Source: Leekyejoonella antrihumi
Lineage (GTDB): Bacteria; Actinomycetota; Actinomycetes; Actinomycetales; Dermatophilaceae
Reading direction: 5' to 3'
Length of the DNA stretch: 64,000 nt
Assembly (NCBI RefSeq): GCF_007845645.1
Contig: NZ_VCQV01000005.1
Location: 1-64,000 of the forward strand
Below the pieces are notes generated by a model. It did not search any database, had not been told where the DNA came from, and was given only the letters and a program-made list of their open reading frames with translations. This document shows positions 35,875-43,843 of the stretch, in pieces; position 1 is the first letter of the stretch; the number at the start of each line of letters is the position of its first letter. The position numbers were made by a program, and so were the translations under genes.

Positions 35875-36715
35875 CCTCTCCGGTGGCGACGATCTGCGCC
35901 GGTCCGGACAGCGCCACCCGATGGAGCAGGAGGTGCACGCCGAGCCGCCCGCCCGGAAGGTCGACGTTCCAATTCAGGTGGTCCACCGGCTGACCGCCCC
36001 ACCACCAGGTGGCGATTGCCGCAGCCGCCGCACCAGTGCCACACGACTGGGTCTCCCCCACACCACGCTCATGCACCCGCATGCTGATGTGCCCTGGAGC
36101 GTGAGCCCGGACGAACTCGACATTCGTGCCGTGCGGAGGCTCCGGATCCACCTTCGGCGGGTGGGTCAGATCGAGTCCGTCGAGATCGACCGAGGGCGGC
36201 AGTGCGATGACGGTATGCGGGTTGCCCAGGTCGACACTCAGCGCAGGCAGCGGTTCGGCGGCACCGACGACCTGGACCACGCTGTCCATCCCTCGCTCCT
36301 GAGCCTCATCGAGACGGCTCAACCGCCACTCGCCCAGATCCGTGCGGTAGCCGTTCGGGACGAGGTTGATGCGCTTGCTCCCGGCGCGCGTCGCGATCTC
36401 GAACTCGGGACCATCGGCCAGGTCGTGGTCGACGAGGTATTTCGCGAACACCCGGGTGCCGTTGCCGCACATCTCGGCCGCCGACCCGTCGGCGTTGCGA
36501 TAGTCCATGAACCACTCCGGCCCGTCGGCCACCGCCGGCTCGCCGCTGGCGGCCGACCGGACGATGCGGATCAGCCCGTCTCCGCCGATCCCGCCACGCC
36601 GGTCGCACAGGAAGGCGACCTGCGCCGGCGTCAGGTCGACCTGCCCGTCCACATCCGGGATGAGCACGAAGTCGTTGTGCGTGCCGTGGCCTTTGGCGAA
36701 CTGGATGGTCGTCAC
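35858..36715 (-). CDS. dapF: Diaminopimelate epimerase
   Basis: 285 aa. The two catalytic cysteines sit in AEMCGNGTR and in TQSCGTGAAAAA, with the duplicated dapF fold around them. It converts LL- to meso-diaminopimelate for lysine and peptidoglycan synthesis. A GTG start (VTTIQFAKGHGTHNDF) is chosen because that N-terminus is conserved; AGAGGA lies upstream. It follows miaA by 4 nt, giving a miaA-dapF unit. Confidence 0.96.
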   Translation of the reverse strand: MTTIQFAKGHGTHNDFVLIPDVDGQVDLTPAQVAFLCDRRGGIGGDGLIRIVRSAASGEPAVADGPEWFMDYRNADGSAAEMCGNGTRVFAKYLVDHDLADGPEFEIATRAGSKRINLVPNGYRTDLGEWRLSRLDEAQERGMDSVVQVVGAAEPLPALSVDLGNPHTVIALPPSVDLDGLDLTHPPKVDPEPPHGTNVEFVRAHAPGHISMRVHERGVGETQSCGTGAAAAAIATWWWGGQPVDHLNWNVDLPGGRLGVHLLLHRVALSGPAQIVATGEVTLPE

Positions 36716-36719
36716 GTGG

Positions 36720-37649
36720 TCATCCTCTCGCATCAACCTGCGCCGCCGCTCGAACCGCCTGCAACGCCCGATCCGTGAGGTTCGCCGCGTCGTGCGGCAG
36801 CCATACGACCCGCGGGTCCGGACGGAACCACGACAGCTGACGACGCGCGAGCTTGCGGGTGGCTGAGCACGTTGACGTCCTCGCCTCCTCCTCACCGAGA
36901 CGACCGTCGATCTGCGCCAGTGCCTGGGCGTAGCCGATCGCCCGGCTGGCGGTGCGCCCGTCTCGCAGCCCATGGTCGATGAGCCCGCGCACCTCCTCGA
37001 GCAGACCGGCTTCCCACATGTGGTGGACGCGTTGCTCGATACGTTCGTCGAGAACCTCCCGAGGCGCCTTGAGCCCGATCATCAGCGTCGGGCGCTCATA
37101 GGTGCGAGTCGGCATGGTGGCGCTGAACGGTCGGCCGGTGACATCGATGACTTCCAGCGCTCGCACGATCCGGCGCCCGTTCGTGGCGAGAATCTGCGCC
37201 GCAGCCACGGGGTCGCGCTCCGCGAGCACGGCGTGCAGCTCTGCCGTACCGCGCTCCTGCAGCCGCTCCTCCCAGGCCGCCCGAACCTGCGGGTCGGTAG
37301 GAGGGATCTCCAGGTGATCCAGCGATGCCCGCACATAGAGGCCGGAGCCACCCACCAGGATCGGCTGCCGGCCGCTCGCGCGGATGCGGTCGAGGTCCTC
37401 ACGCGAATGCCTTTGGTATGCCGCGACACTCGCCTCGTCGCGAACATCGAGCACATCCAGCTGGTGATGTGGCACGCCAGCCCGCTGCGCCATCGTCAGC
37501 TTGGCTGTGCCGATGTCCATGCCTCGATAGAGCTGGGAGGCATCGGCGTTGACGATCTCGCCGTCGAGCGCGTGTGCAAGCGCAACACCGAGGTCGGACT
37601 TGCCGACGGCTGTCGGACCGACGACGGCGATGATCTCTGGCGCACTCAT
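36720..37649 (-). CDS. miaA: tRNA dimethylallyltransferase
   Basis: 309 aa. Walker A GPTAVGKSDL, NADASQLYRGMDIGTAK and VGGSGLYVRA are the MiaA signatures. It adds a dimethylallyl group to A37 of tRNAs reading U-starting codons; MiaB (43.8-45.4 kb) then methylthiolates it. The start MSAPEIIAVVGPTAV fits the family; a stronger AAGGAG is ~18 nt upstream, so the start context is not ideal. The very long open frame upstream, antisense to the RNA helicase, is noise. dapF follows immediately. Confidence 0.96.
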   Translation of the reverse strand: MSAPEIIAVVGPTAVGKSDLGVALAHALDGEIVNADASQLYRGMDIGTAKLTMAQRAGVPHHQLDVLDVRDEASVAAYQRHSREDLDRIRASGRQPILVGGSGLYVRASLDHLEIPPTDPQVRAAWEERLQERGTAELHAVLAERDPVAAAQILATNGRRIVRALEVIDVTGRPFSATMPTRTYERPTLMIGLKAPREVLDERIEQRVHHMWEAGLLEEVRGLIDHGLRDGRTASRAIGYAQALAQIDGRLGEEEARTSTCSATRKLARRQLSWFRPDPRVVWLPHDAANLTDRALQAVRAAAQVDARG

Positions 37650-37844
37650 CTGGTCGAGTCTGCCAACTCCTTCACTGGACGGTGTACCGGGTGCCGTACT
37701 CCAGCGGCACCGTTGCCACCAGCTCGGCATACGTCGCCGGCGCTGAGCAGACACGACGGCTGCTGCCCGCCCCGGGCGCTCTCGATGTGATGGGCGAGGG
37801 CCGTCGGCTGGCCAGACCCCCTGCCGAGGGTGGAGGCTGGCCCT

Positions 37845-37973
37845 ATGAGTACCCAAAACACGAACGACGCCTACGACAAGCAGGAAGAGGAGGTCGCCAC
37901 CGAGGAGGGGATGCCGCCGAGTCCCCAGGAGCAGGCCGACGACCGCGAGGCGGACTCCGAAGACGAGCGCTGA
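37845..37973 (+). CDS. Small acidic protein (42 aa)
   Basis: ORF beginning MSTQNTNDAYDKQEEEVA and ending READSEDER: almost half of its residues are acidic and no hydrophobic core is visible, so it is probably disordered. GTGGAGG lies ~9 nt before the ATG. It stands alone between miaA and the RNA helicase leader. Family not recognised; very short acidic proteins of this kind are common near housekeeping genes in actinobacteria. Confidence 0.55.
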   Translation: MSTQNTNDAYDKQEEEVATEEGMPPSPQEQADDREADSEDER

Positions 37974-38113
37974 ACCACTGCTGCGCCCCCTGAGTGCCGT
38001 GTGTCCCTGCTCACACGCGGCCGTCTGAATGCGAGTTCCCAGGGGGCGGTGCGGTAGCCTCCTGGTTAGCAGTTCGTCCAGTCTTACCTCGAGCTGTGGG
38101 TGTGTTGCAGCGA

Positions 38114-38152
38114 ATGGCTCCGCACCGGCCGTTCTTTTGACTCCACGGAGTC
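38114..38152 (+). promoter_or_regulatory. uORF plus hairpin in the RNA-helicase leader
   Basis: An 8-residue ORF, MAPHRPFF (38114-38140), ends with a TGA overlapping the 5' arm of a perfect hairpin GACTCC-AC-GGAGTC (38139-38152). The hairpin lies 46 nt before the chosen helicase start codon. A stop codon embedded in a hairpin arm resembles the leuS leader, but there is no amino-acid bias of the same kind and no terminator was seen. Its role, for example in cold or translation stress, is inference. Confidence 0.4.
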
Positions 38153-38198
38153 CTCGTCTGGCTGTGGTGAGACAGTTCCCACAGAAGAGTCTATTTTC

Positions 38199-39620
38199 TT
38201 GTCTACTCAGAGCTTCACCGATCTCGGTGTGCCCGCTTCCCTGGCCGACATCCTTGCCTCGCAAGGAATCGACACCCCCACTCCGATCCAGGCAGCGACG
38301 CTGCCTGACTCCCTTGCCGGCCGGGACGTGCTCGGCCGCGGCCGTACCGGTTCGGGCAAGACGTTCGCGTTCCTGCTGCCGCTCGTGGCACGCCTCGCCG
38401 CGTCGGGGCAGCCACGCCGCCCCAAGCAGCCACGCGCCCTGATTCTCGCCCCCACCCGCGAGCTGGTCGGCCAGATCGAGCGAGCACTCGCGCCGATGGC
38501 CCAGTCGGCGGGCATGTCCACCCTCACCGTCTTCGGCGGCGTCGGCCAAAACCCTCAGGTCCGCGGACTCCAGCGTGGTGTCGACGTGCTCGTCGCCTGC
38601 CCGGGTCGGCTCGATGACCTGATCGGTCAGGGCCATGCGTCGCTCGCCGGCGTGGAGATCACCGTGCTCGACGAAGCCGACCACATGGCCGACCTCGGCT
38701 TCCTGCCGGTCGTGCGCCGCCTGCTGAAGCAGACGCCCGATCGCGGTCAGCGCCTGCTCTTCTCGGCCACCCTCGACTCCGGCGTCGGTGTCATCGTCAA
38801 GCAGTTCCTGCACAACCCGGTGACCCACGAAGCCGACTCGGCACAGTCTCCGGTCTCGCAGATGAGCCACCACGTGCTGCACATCGGACGCGACCACCGC
38901 GTGCCGATCCTCGTCGACCTCACCAGTGCACCCGGACGCACGGTCATCTTCACGCGCACCAAGCACGGTGCCAAGGCCCTCTCGCGTCAACTCAACAGTC
39001 AGGGTGTGCCCGCGATCGAGCTGCACGGGAACCTCAGCCAGAACGCCCGCACCCGCAACATGGCAGCGTTCCACGACGGCCGGGCCAACACCCTCGTTGC
39101 CACGGACGTCGCGGCCCGCGGCATCCACGTGGACGATGTCGCGCTGGTCATTCACGCGGACCCGCCCACCGAGCACAAGGCCTACCTGCACCGGTCCGGC
39201 CGGACCGCGCGCGCTGGTGCCGAGGGCACCGTGATCACCTTGATGACCGACGACCAAGTCCGCGACGTGCGCAGCCTCACGCGGGCCGCCGGCATCAAGC
39301 CGACGACCACGCGAGTCGCCGACACGACGCACCCGGTGCTGCGGACGCTCGCTCCCGGCGAGCGGACACTGGTAGCCGGCGGACTTGCACCGCTGGTCGC
39401 CCCCCAGACGAATAATGGTCGGAGCAACAACGGCTCACGCTCGAAGAAGCCGGCCCGCGCGTCTGGTGGCGGTGGCCGCACGTCCTCGCAGCGCCGCACG
39501 TCGCCCGGCAGCTCGGAGCGTCGCAGTTCCGGTGGTGCCGGTCGCGGCCGATCGGGCCCCGGCGCCGGCTCAGCCGGACGCTCGCACAACGCAGCGGACT
39601 TCAGCCGCGGGCGTCGCTGA
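38199..39620 (+). CDS. DEAD-box ATP-dependent RNA helicase
   Basis: 473 aa. Q-motif region FTDLGVPASLADIL, Walker A GRTGSGKT, DEAD box VLDEADHM, SAT motif FSATLDS, and motif VI HRSGRTARAG are in the right order. The C-terminal ~70 residues are Ser/Arg/Gly-rich and basic, as in RNA-remodelling helicases. The start is uncertain: the TTG at 38199 gives LSTQSFTDLG and is preceded by AGAAGAG, whereas the frame opens at a GTG at 38100. The 5' leader (37974-38198) holds the uORF and hairpin. Confidence 0.92.
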   Translation: MSTQSFTDLGVPASLADILASQGIDTPTPIQAATLPDSLAGRDVLGRGRTGSGKTFAFLLPLVARLAASGQPRRPKQPRALILAPTRELVGQIERALAPMAQSAGMSTLTVFGGVGQNPQVRGLQRGVDVLVACPGRLDDLIGQGHASLAGVEITVLDEADHMADLGFLPVVRRLLKQTPDRGQRLLFSATLDSGVGVIVKQFLHNPVTHEADSAQSPVSQMSHHVLHIGRDHRVPILVDLTSAPGRTVIFTRTKHGAKALSRQLNSQGVPAIELHGNLSQNARTRNMAAFHDGRANTLVATDVAARGIHVDDVALVIHADPPTEHKAYLHRSGRTARAGAEGTVITLMTDDQVRDVRSLTRAAGIKPTTTRVADTTHPVLRTLAPGERTLVAGGLAPLVAPQTNNGRSNNGSRSKKPARASGGGGRTSSQRRTSPGSSERRSSGGAGRGRSGPGAGSAGRSHNAADFSRGRR

Positions 39621-39628
39621 CGCAGCTC

Positions 39629-39672
39629 GCCACCGTTCAGTAGGTCATCTGCATGACCTGCCGAACGGTGGC
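39629..39672. terminator. Bidirectional hairpin between the RNA helicase and trpS
   Basis: Nested inverted repeats: outer GCCACCGTTC/GAACGGTGGC (10 bp) and inner AGGTCAT/ATGACCT (7 bp) around a CTGC loop. It lies between convergent genes and includes the last codons of trpS. Confidence 0.65.
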
Positions 39673-40743
39673 CAGCGTCGCCTCGGCGATCTCGTCCGCC
39701 CGTGCGTTTCCCGCGCGAAGCACATCTCGTAGGTAGGCCTGGTCGGCCGCGAGTTCGGCACGTCGCCGACGGTGGCCGGCCAGGCCTTCGTTGACTGCCT
39801 CGATCACGACCTTCTTCAGCTGCGCCGCTCCCCCGTCGCCGACCTGTTCGGCGATCTGCTGCGGGCTCTCGCCGCGGAAGAGCGCGGCAGTGGTCAGCAT
39901 GCTCGAGACCTCGGGGCGCCGGCCCGGCTCGAACGTGATTCGCCGCTCGGAGTCGGTGCGGGCCTTGCGGATCAGCGCCGCCGTCTCGTCGGCGGTCGCT
40001 GCCAGGGTGACACTGTTGCCGCGGCTCTTCGACATCTTCTGGCCGTCCAGGCCGAGCACCAGCGGTGCGTCCGAGAGCAACGCGTCGGGCTCGCGGAACA
40101 CCTCCTGCCCACCGGCATACCTGCGGTTGAACCGGCGAGCGATGAGGCGTGTCTGCTCCACGTGTGGCAGGTTGTCCCGGCCGATCGGCACGACGTTCGC
40201 GTGGCAGAAGAGGATGTCGGCGGCCTGGTGCACCGGATAGGTCAGCAGCAGGCCGGACAGCGGCCGGCCGTCCGTGGCCGCGAGCTCGTCCTTGACGGTC
40301 GGGTTGCGGCGTAGCTCGGAGTCGGTGACCAGCGACAGGAACGGCAGGAGCAGCTGGTTGAGGGCCGGCACCGCGGAGTGCGTGAAGATCGTCGATTGCT
40401 CGGGGTCGATGCCTGCCGCGAGATAGTCGAGCACGCAGCCCATCACGTTGTCCTGGATCGCACCGACCGAGTCACGATCGGTGATGACCTGGTAGTCGGC
40501 TACGAGAACCAGGCTCTCGATGCCCTTGTCCTGCAGCTCGACTCGAGACCGCAGACTCGCGAGGTAGTGCCCGATGTGGAGCGGTCCGGTCGGGCGGTCT
40601 CCCGTCAACACCCGAAGTTTGACGCGGCCAGATGACTCCGGATCGTCAATCAGCTCGTGCAGCAAGACACTTCGAGACGCCGCCGCGTCGAAGGACGGAT
40701 CGGTCGACATGTCGCTCGGGGTGCTGGTTGGTAGGACTGTCAT
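39637..40743 (-). CDS. trpS: Tryptophanyl-tRNA synthetase, TrpRS-II-like, attenuator-controlled
   Basis: 368 aa class I synthetase. HIGH is PLHIGHY (residues ~54-60) and KMSKS is GQKMSKSRG. The N-terminal block TGDRPTGPLHIGHYLASL and VADYQVITD is typical of the TrpRS-II branch; at the position of the active-site His in most bacterial TrpRS (VDQHAIT) there is Gln85. In Streptomyces coelicolor an auxiliary, indolmycin-resistant TrpRS of this kind is controlled by ribosome-mediated attenuation; here too a Trp-rich leader ORF precedes the gene. AAGGAAG lies upstream of the start. It may be the only or an auxiliary TrpRS; the window cannot tell. Confidence 0.93.
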   Translation of the reverse strand: MTVLPTSTPSDMSTDPSFDAAASRSVLLHELIDDPESSGRVKLRVLTGDRPTGPLHIGHYLASLRSRVELQDKGIESLVLVADYQVITDRDSVGAIQDNVMGCVLDYLAAGIDPEQSTIFTHSAVPALNQLLLPFLSLVTDSELRRNPTVKDELAATDGRPLSGLLLTYPVHQAADILFCHANVVPIGRDNLPHVEQTRLIARRFNRRYAGGQEVFREPDALLSDAPLVLGLDGQKMSKSRGNSVTLAATADETAALIRKARTDSERRITFEPGRRPEVSSMLTTAALFRGESPQQIAEQVGDGGAAQLKKVVIEAVNEGLAGHRRRRAELAADQAYLRDVLRAGNARADEIAEATLATVRQVMQMTY

Positions 40744-40805
40744 GATGGGCTTCCTTTTACGGATCGAGCCCTCAGGCGAGCGTCAGCCAATGCTGGCACA
40801 GCACA

Positions 40806-40825
40806 ACGCCGCCCAAGGGCGGCGT
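40806..40825 (-). terminator. Attenuator terminator in the trpS leader
   Basis: ACGCCGCCC and GGGCGGCGT form a perfect 9-bp stem with a 2-nt loop, between the leader ORF and trpS. The U-tract is poor (TTGTG), so termination efficiency is uncertain. The 5' arm (GCCGCC) is complementary to GGCGGC just after the leader stop codon (40848-40853), giving a competing antiterminator. Confidence 0.65.
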
Positions 40826-40855
40826 GATGGATCGAGTCTTGTCAGCGGCCGCCTG

Positions 40856-40900
40856 TCAGGGCAGCCACCAGCAGCGGCGAGAGATCGCAATCGGACTCAT
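40856..40900 (-). CDS. trpS leader peptide with tandem Trp codons
   Basis: 14-residue ORF MSPIAISRRCWWLP with two adjacent TGG codons near its end. Codons for Arg-Arg-Cys just before them contain CGCCGCTGC, which can pair with GGCGGC right after the stop; GGCGGC can also pair with the terminator 5' arm. A ribosome stalled on the Trp codons would hide the first segment and favour the antiterminator, the classical trp attenuation logic. A promoter-like -10 (TATGCT) lies 6 nt before the ATG, so the mRNA is probably leaderless. Function inferred from layout. Confidence 0.75.
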   Translation of the reverse strand: MSPIAISRRCWWLP

Positions 40901-40906
40901 GGGTGC

Positions 40907-40936
40907 AGCATACGGGCGAGGCGGTGGAGCTGTCAC
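40907..40936 (-). promoter_or_regulatory. Predicted promoter of the trpS leader transcript
   Basis: GTGACA (-35, 5 of 6 match to TTGACA), 18 bp, then TATGCT (-10), 6 nt before the leader ATG. The -35 overlaps the stop codon of the decayed SRPBCC gene. Confidence 0.6.
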
Positions 40937-41160
40937 GCGCACGTTTGGACAGTGCACGCGAGGATGCCCAAGGTAGCCCGGATCGCGCTCTCGGGGATGA
41001 CTGGGAAGATGCCCCGTGGGCGGTAGGACTTCCTCGATCCCAGTCCAGTCGTAGTAGGAGGTCACCAGGGTGCCGTGCTCGGCCGGCTCGAGCCGGTAGC
41101 CGTACCGGTGGTCCAGCGGCGGCTGCACGGTTCCCGAGATCGTCCACTCGATCAGCGACG
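40933..41160 (-). pseudogene. SRPBCC/polyketide-cyclase-like fragment, frameshifted
   Basis: One frame reads SLIEWTISGTVQPPLDHRY, then TLVTSYYDWTGIEEVLP; the sense then jumps to another frame reading IFPVIPESAIRATLGILACT and a stop at 40933-40935. The endings YYDWTG and PESAIRATLGIL are familiar from the C-terminal part of SRPBCC proteins. Only the last ~75 residues remain recognisable and they need a frameshift, so this is a remnant. The trpS leader promoter overlaps its end. Confidence 0.55.
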
Positions 41161-41589
41161 ACGGCCCGGTTTGGCGTACAGAACGGGCTCCATCGTTGCT
41201 GGTGCAAACGCTTCCGTGAGCACGATGAGCCGACCAACCGGGACGCGCTGCGGCGCGAGCTCGACGAAGCCGACACTCCGGTCGGTCTCCTGGCCGACCT
41301 CAAGGATCAGCCAGCCGGGCGGACCGAGTTGTACACGCCGCACCCTGCCTGGGATGTGTAGCAACCGAGCGCTCCAGCGTGTCAATGGTGCCTCGGTGAT
41401 GGACGGAGCACCCACAGGCAGGGCGGGTCACGAACGGCGCCACCGAACAAGCAGCGACATCAGAATCCATCGACATAGCCAGGCCACTCACCGAATTCCT
41501 GAACATCCGCGACACACCTGCCGGACGCCCTACTGCCACGCCCCCACCGGCCACTCCACCGCACCACCACCGCTCGAACGCTGAGCGGG
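41161..41589. other. Intergenic region without a recognisable gene
   Basis: About 430 bp between the SRPBCC remnant and the MFS gene. Short open frames exist on both strands, one on the minus strand with VELAPQRVPVGRLIVLTEAF, but none has a recognisable family or good start context. It may contain more of the decayed SRPBCC gene or another relic. Confidence 0.4.
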
Positions 41590-42864
41590 TCAGAGGTGAG
41601 CCGGTTCGACCTGCACGGTCGGCCTGCTCCCATCGCGTCGCGCAAGGACCGGGATCACACCGGCCACGACGATGGCGGCAAGATAGAGCGCGCCGATGAA
41701 GAGGACCGTGCCCGTCCAGCCGGCCGCGCTGAAGGCCAGGCCGACGATCGCCCCCGCAACGGAGCTGCCCACGTAGTAGGCGAACAGATAGAGCGAGCTG
41801 GCCTCCGCGCGATGGCGATCAGCCAGCAGACCCACCCAGCCGCTCGCCACAGCGTGTGCGGCGAAGAACCCCGCGGTGAACAGCAGCATGCCGACCAGCA
41901 CACACGGCAGGTTTGCCGGCAGCGTGATGATCAGCCCGGTCCACGAGACGATCTCGACACCCAGCAGCACCCGCTGGCGGCCCAGGCGGTCCGCCAGTCG
42001 GCCGGCCAGGGCCGACGAGAGGGTGCCCGAGAGATACATCAGGAAGACCAGCCCGATCACCGACTGCGGCAGGCTGAACGGCTTGGCCAGAAGCCGGAAC
42101 GCGATGATGTTGTAGAACGACACGAACCCACCCATCAGCAGGAAGCCCGTGCCGAACAGCGCGAGCAGGCCAGGTTGCCGCACGTGCTCCAACAGATGGC
42201 TCCAGGTGCTGCGCAGCCCGATCCGCTGCGGCCGGAAGTAGATCGACGGTGGCGCCGCACGCAGAAATGCTGCGGTGAACAGCAGCGACACGACCGCCGC
42301 CAGCTCGAGTGACCACCGCCACGACGTGAGGTCGACAGCGAAGGAGGTCAGCAGCCGCCCGGCCAGGCCGCCGATCGTGGTGCCCGCGATATAGCGACCC
42401 ATGGCCGCGCCGAGATCACTTCCGTGGACCTCCTCCGCAAGGTAGGCCATGGCCGTCGCCGGCACCCCGGCGAGCGCCGCGCCCTGCAGCGCGCGCAGCA
42501 CGATCAGCACTCCCATCGTCTGCGCGAGCGGAATGACCAGGCCGAGCAGGGCCGCAATGAGGCCGGAGGTGGCCATCACTCGCACTCGACCGAACCGTTC
42601 GGACAGGACGCTCGCGGGAATGATCGCCAGCGCCAACAGGCCCGTCGTTGCCGACACCGCCAGCGCGGACGTGGCCGGTGACACCGAGAACTGCGTCGTC
42701 AGCTCCGGCAGCACCGCCTGCTCGGCATACATGGCGACGAAGGTCGTCATGCCCGCAGCGAACAGGGCCGTGGTGATCCGCCGGTACCCCGCGTCCCCAC
42801 GGCGGTAACCTGCCGGCCCGTGCGGCAACCCGCCGGCCGTCGATCCGATCGTCACGACACCCAT
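41590..42864 (-). CDS. MFS efflux transporter, YnfM-like
   Basis: 424 aa with ~12 hydrophobic segments. The MFS loop motif appears as LSERFGRVRVM after helix 2 and again as AGRLADRLGRQRVLLG. The sequence around TTFVAMYAEQAVLPELTTQF resembles YnfM/AraJ-type drug or sugar efflux proteins. It is divergent from a LysR regulator; in E. coli the YnfM exporter is likewise paired with a divergent LysR (YnfL). Substrate unknown. Confidence 0.85.
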   Translation of the reverse strand: MGVVTIGSTAGGLPHGPAGYRRGDAGYRRITTALFAAGMTTFVAMYAEQAVLPELTTQFSVSPATSALAVSATTGLLALAIIPASVLSERFGRVRVMATSGLIAALLGLVIPLAQTMGVLIVLRALQGAALAGVPATAMAYLAEEVHGSDLGAAMGRYIAGTTIGGLAGRLLTSFAVDLTSWRWSLELAAVVSLLFTAAFLRAAPPSIYFRPQRIGLRSTWSHLLEHVRQPGLLALFGTGFLLMGGFVSFYNIIAFRLLAKPFSLPQSVIGLVFLMYLSGTLSSALAGRLADRLGRQRVLLGVEIVSWTGLIITLPANLPCVLVGMLLFTAGFFAAHAVASGWVGLLADRHRAEASSLYLFAYYVGSSVAGAIVGLAFSAAGWTGTVLFIGALYLAAIVVAGVIPVLARRDGSRPTVQVEPAHL

Positions 42865-42925
42865 CCTCGCGCGACGTCGCTACAAACGGAAATACATGGC
42901 TTGCGCAGCTCTTATGTCAGATATG

Positions 42926-42931
42926 CATAAT
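42926..42931 (+). promoter_or_regulatory. Predicted -10 element of the LysR gene (leaderless)
   Basis: CATAAT within TATGCATAAT lies exactly 6 nt before the ATG at 42938, the same spacing as in the leuS and trpS leader ORFs. This supports that ATG and a leaderless transcript. Confidence 0.5.
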
Positions 42932-42937
42932 GGACCC

Positions 42938-43810
42938 ATGCGTGAGCACCTCCGCTGGTTTGTGGTCCTCGCCGAGGAGGAGAACGTCTCGGCGGCGGCA
43001 GACCGGTTGCACATGTCGCAGCCCACCCTCTCCCGCCAGCTCGCCAGGCTTGAAAAGCATCTGGAGACCCGGCTGTTCGATCGACACGGCCGAAGGCTGG
43101 CGCTCAACGCCGCCGGCCGGGTCTTCGCCGGGTACGCGGGTCGGGCGGACGCCGAGCTCGCGGCCGGTGAGCAGGAGGTGCGCGACCTGACCACCGGAGG
43201 GCCGAGAGTGGTCCGACTCGGATTCCTCCACTCCTTCGGCACCTGGCTGGTGCCCGACCTCATCGAGGCGACGCACGACCAGGACCCCTCGCTTCGGTTC
43301 GAGCTCGTGCAGGGGTCCTCGGAAGCGGTCACCGAGCACGTCGTCACCGGTGCGGTCGAGCTGGGCATCGTGTCTCCCAAGCCGACGACCGCACGGGTAG
43401 CGTGGCGACGCCTGCTGCGCCAGTCGGTCGTTCTCGCGGTCCCCGCACATCACCGGCTCTCAGGACGGCGCAGCGTCCGACCGTCGGAGCTTGCGGACGA
43501 GGCCTTCGTCACGATGCAGGCGGGGTTCGGGATGCGTCAGATCCTTGATGAGCTGGCCGCGGCGAGCGGCATCACGCCACACATCGCCGCCGAGTGCCAG
43601 GAGCTCAGCACGGTCGCCGGGCTCGTGGCGGCGCGCATCGGCGTGGCCCTGCTGCCCGGCGAGGTCCACCAGCACCATCCGCCGGGCATGGTCACGCTGC
43701 CATTGGCGGGAGTTGACAGTGGCCGCGACGTCGGCCTGATCTGGGCGCGCGGACGCACCTTGAGCACACCGGCCATCAGCGTGCGCGACCTCGCGCGGCA
43801 GATGTCATGA
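42938..43810 (+). CDS. LysR family transcriptional regulator, divergent from MFS gene
   Basis: 290 aa. The HTH lies at residues ~18-40 (NVSAAADRLHMSQPTLSRQLARLE); the remainder is the effector-binding domain. The start MREHLRWFVVLAEEENVS matches the usual LysR N-terminus; ATGs at 42896 and 42914 are in frame but would sit in the promoter region. It probably controls the divergent exporter gene from the 73-bp gap. The effector is unknown. Confidence 0.9.
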   Translation: MREHLRWFVVLAEEENVSAAADRLHMSQPTLSRQLARLEKHLETRLFDRHGRRLALNAAGRVFAGYAGRADAELAAGEQEVRDLTTGGPRVVRLGFLHSFGTWLVPDLIEATHDQDPSLRFELVQGSSEAVTEHVVTGAVELGIVSPKPTTARVAWRRLLRQSVVLAVPAHHRLSGRRSVRPSELADEAFVTMQAGFGMRQILDELAAASGITPHIAAECQELSTVAGLVAARIGVALLPGEVHQHHPPGMVTLPLAGVDSGRDVGLIWARGRTLSTPAISVRDLARQMS

Positions 43811-43843
43811 AGGTCTCGGCCGGTCCGCTGCCGATCGGGTGGC

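Noticed and set aside
36720-39332. 870-codon minus-strand frame that extends miaA to 39332
   Set aside because: Only the first ~309 codons from 37649 are miaA; the rest is antisense to the RNA helicase and has no family features.
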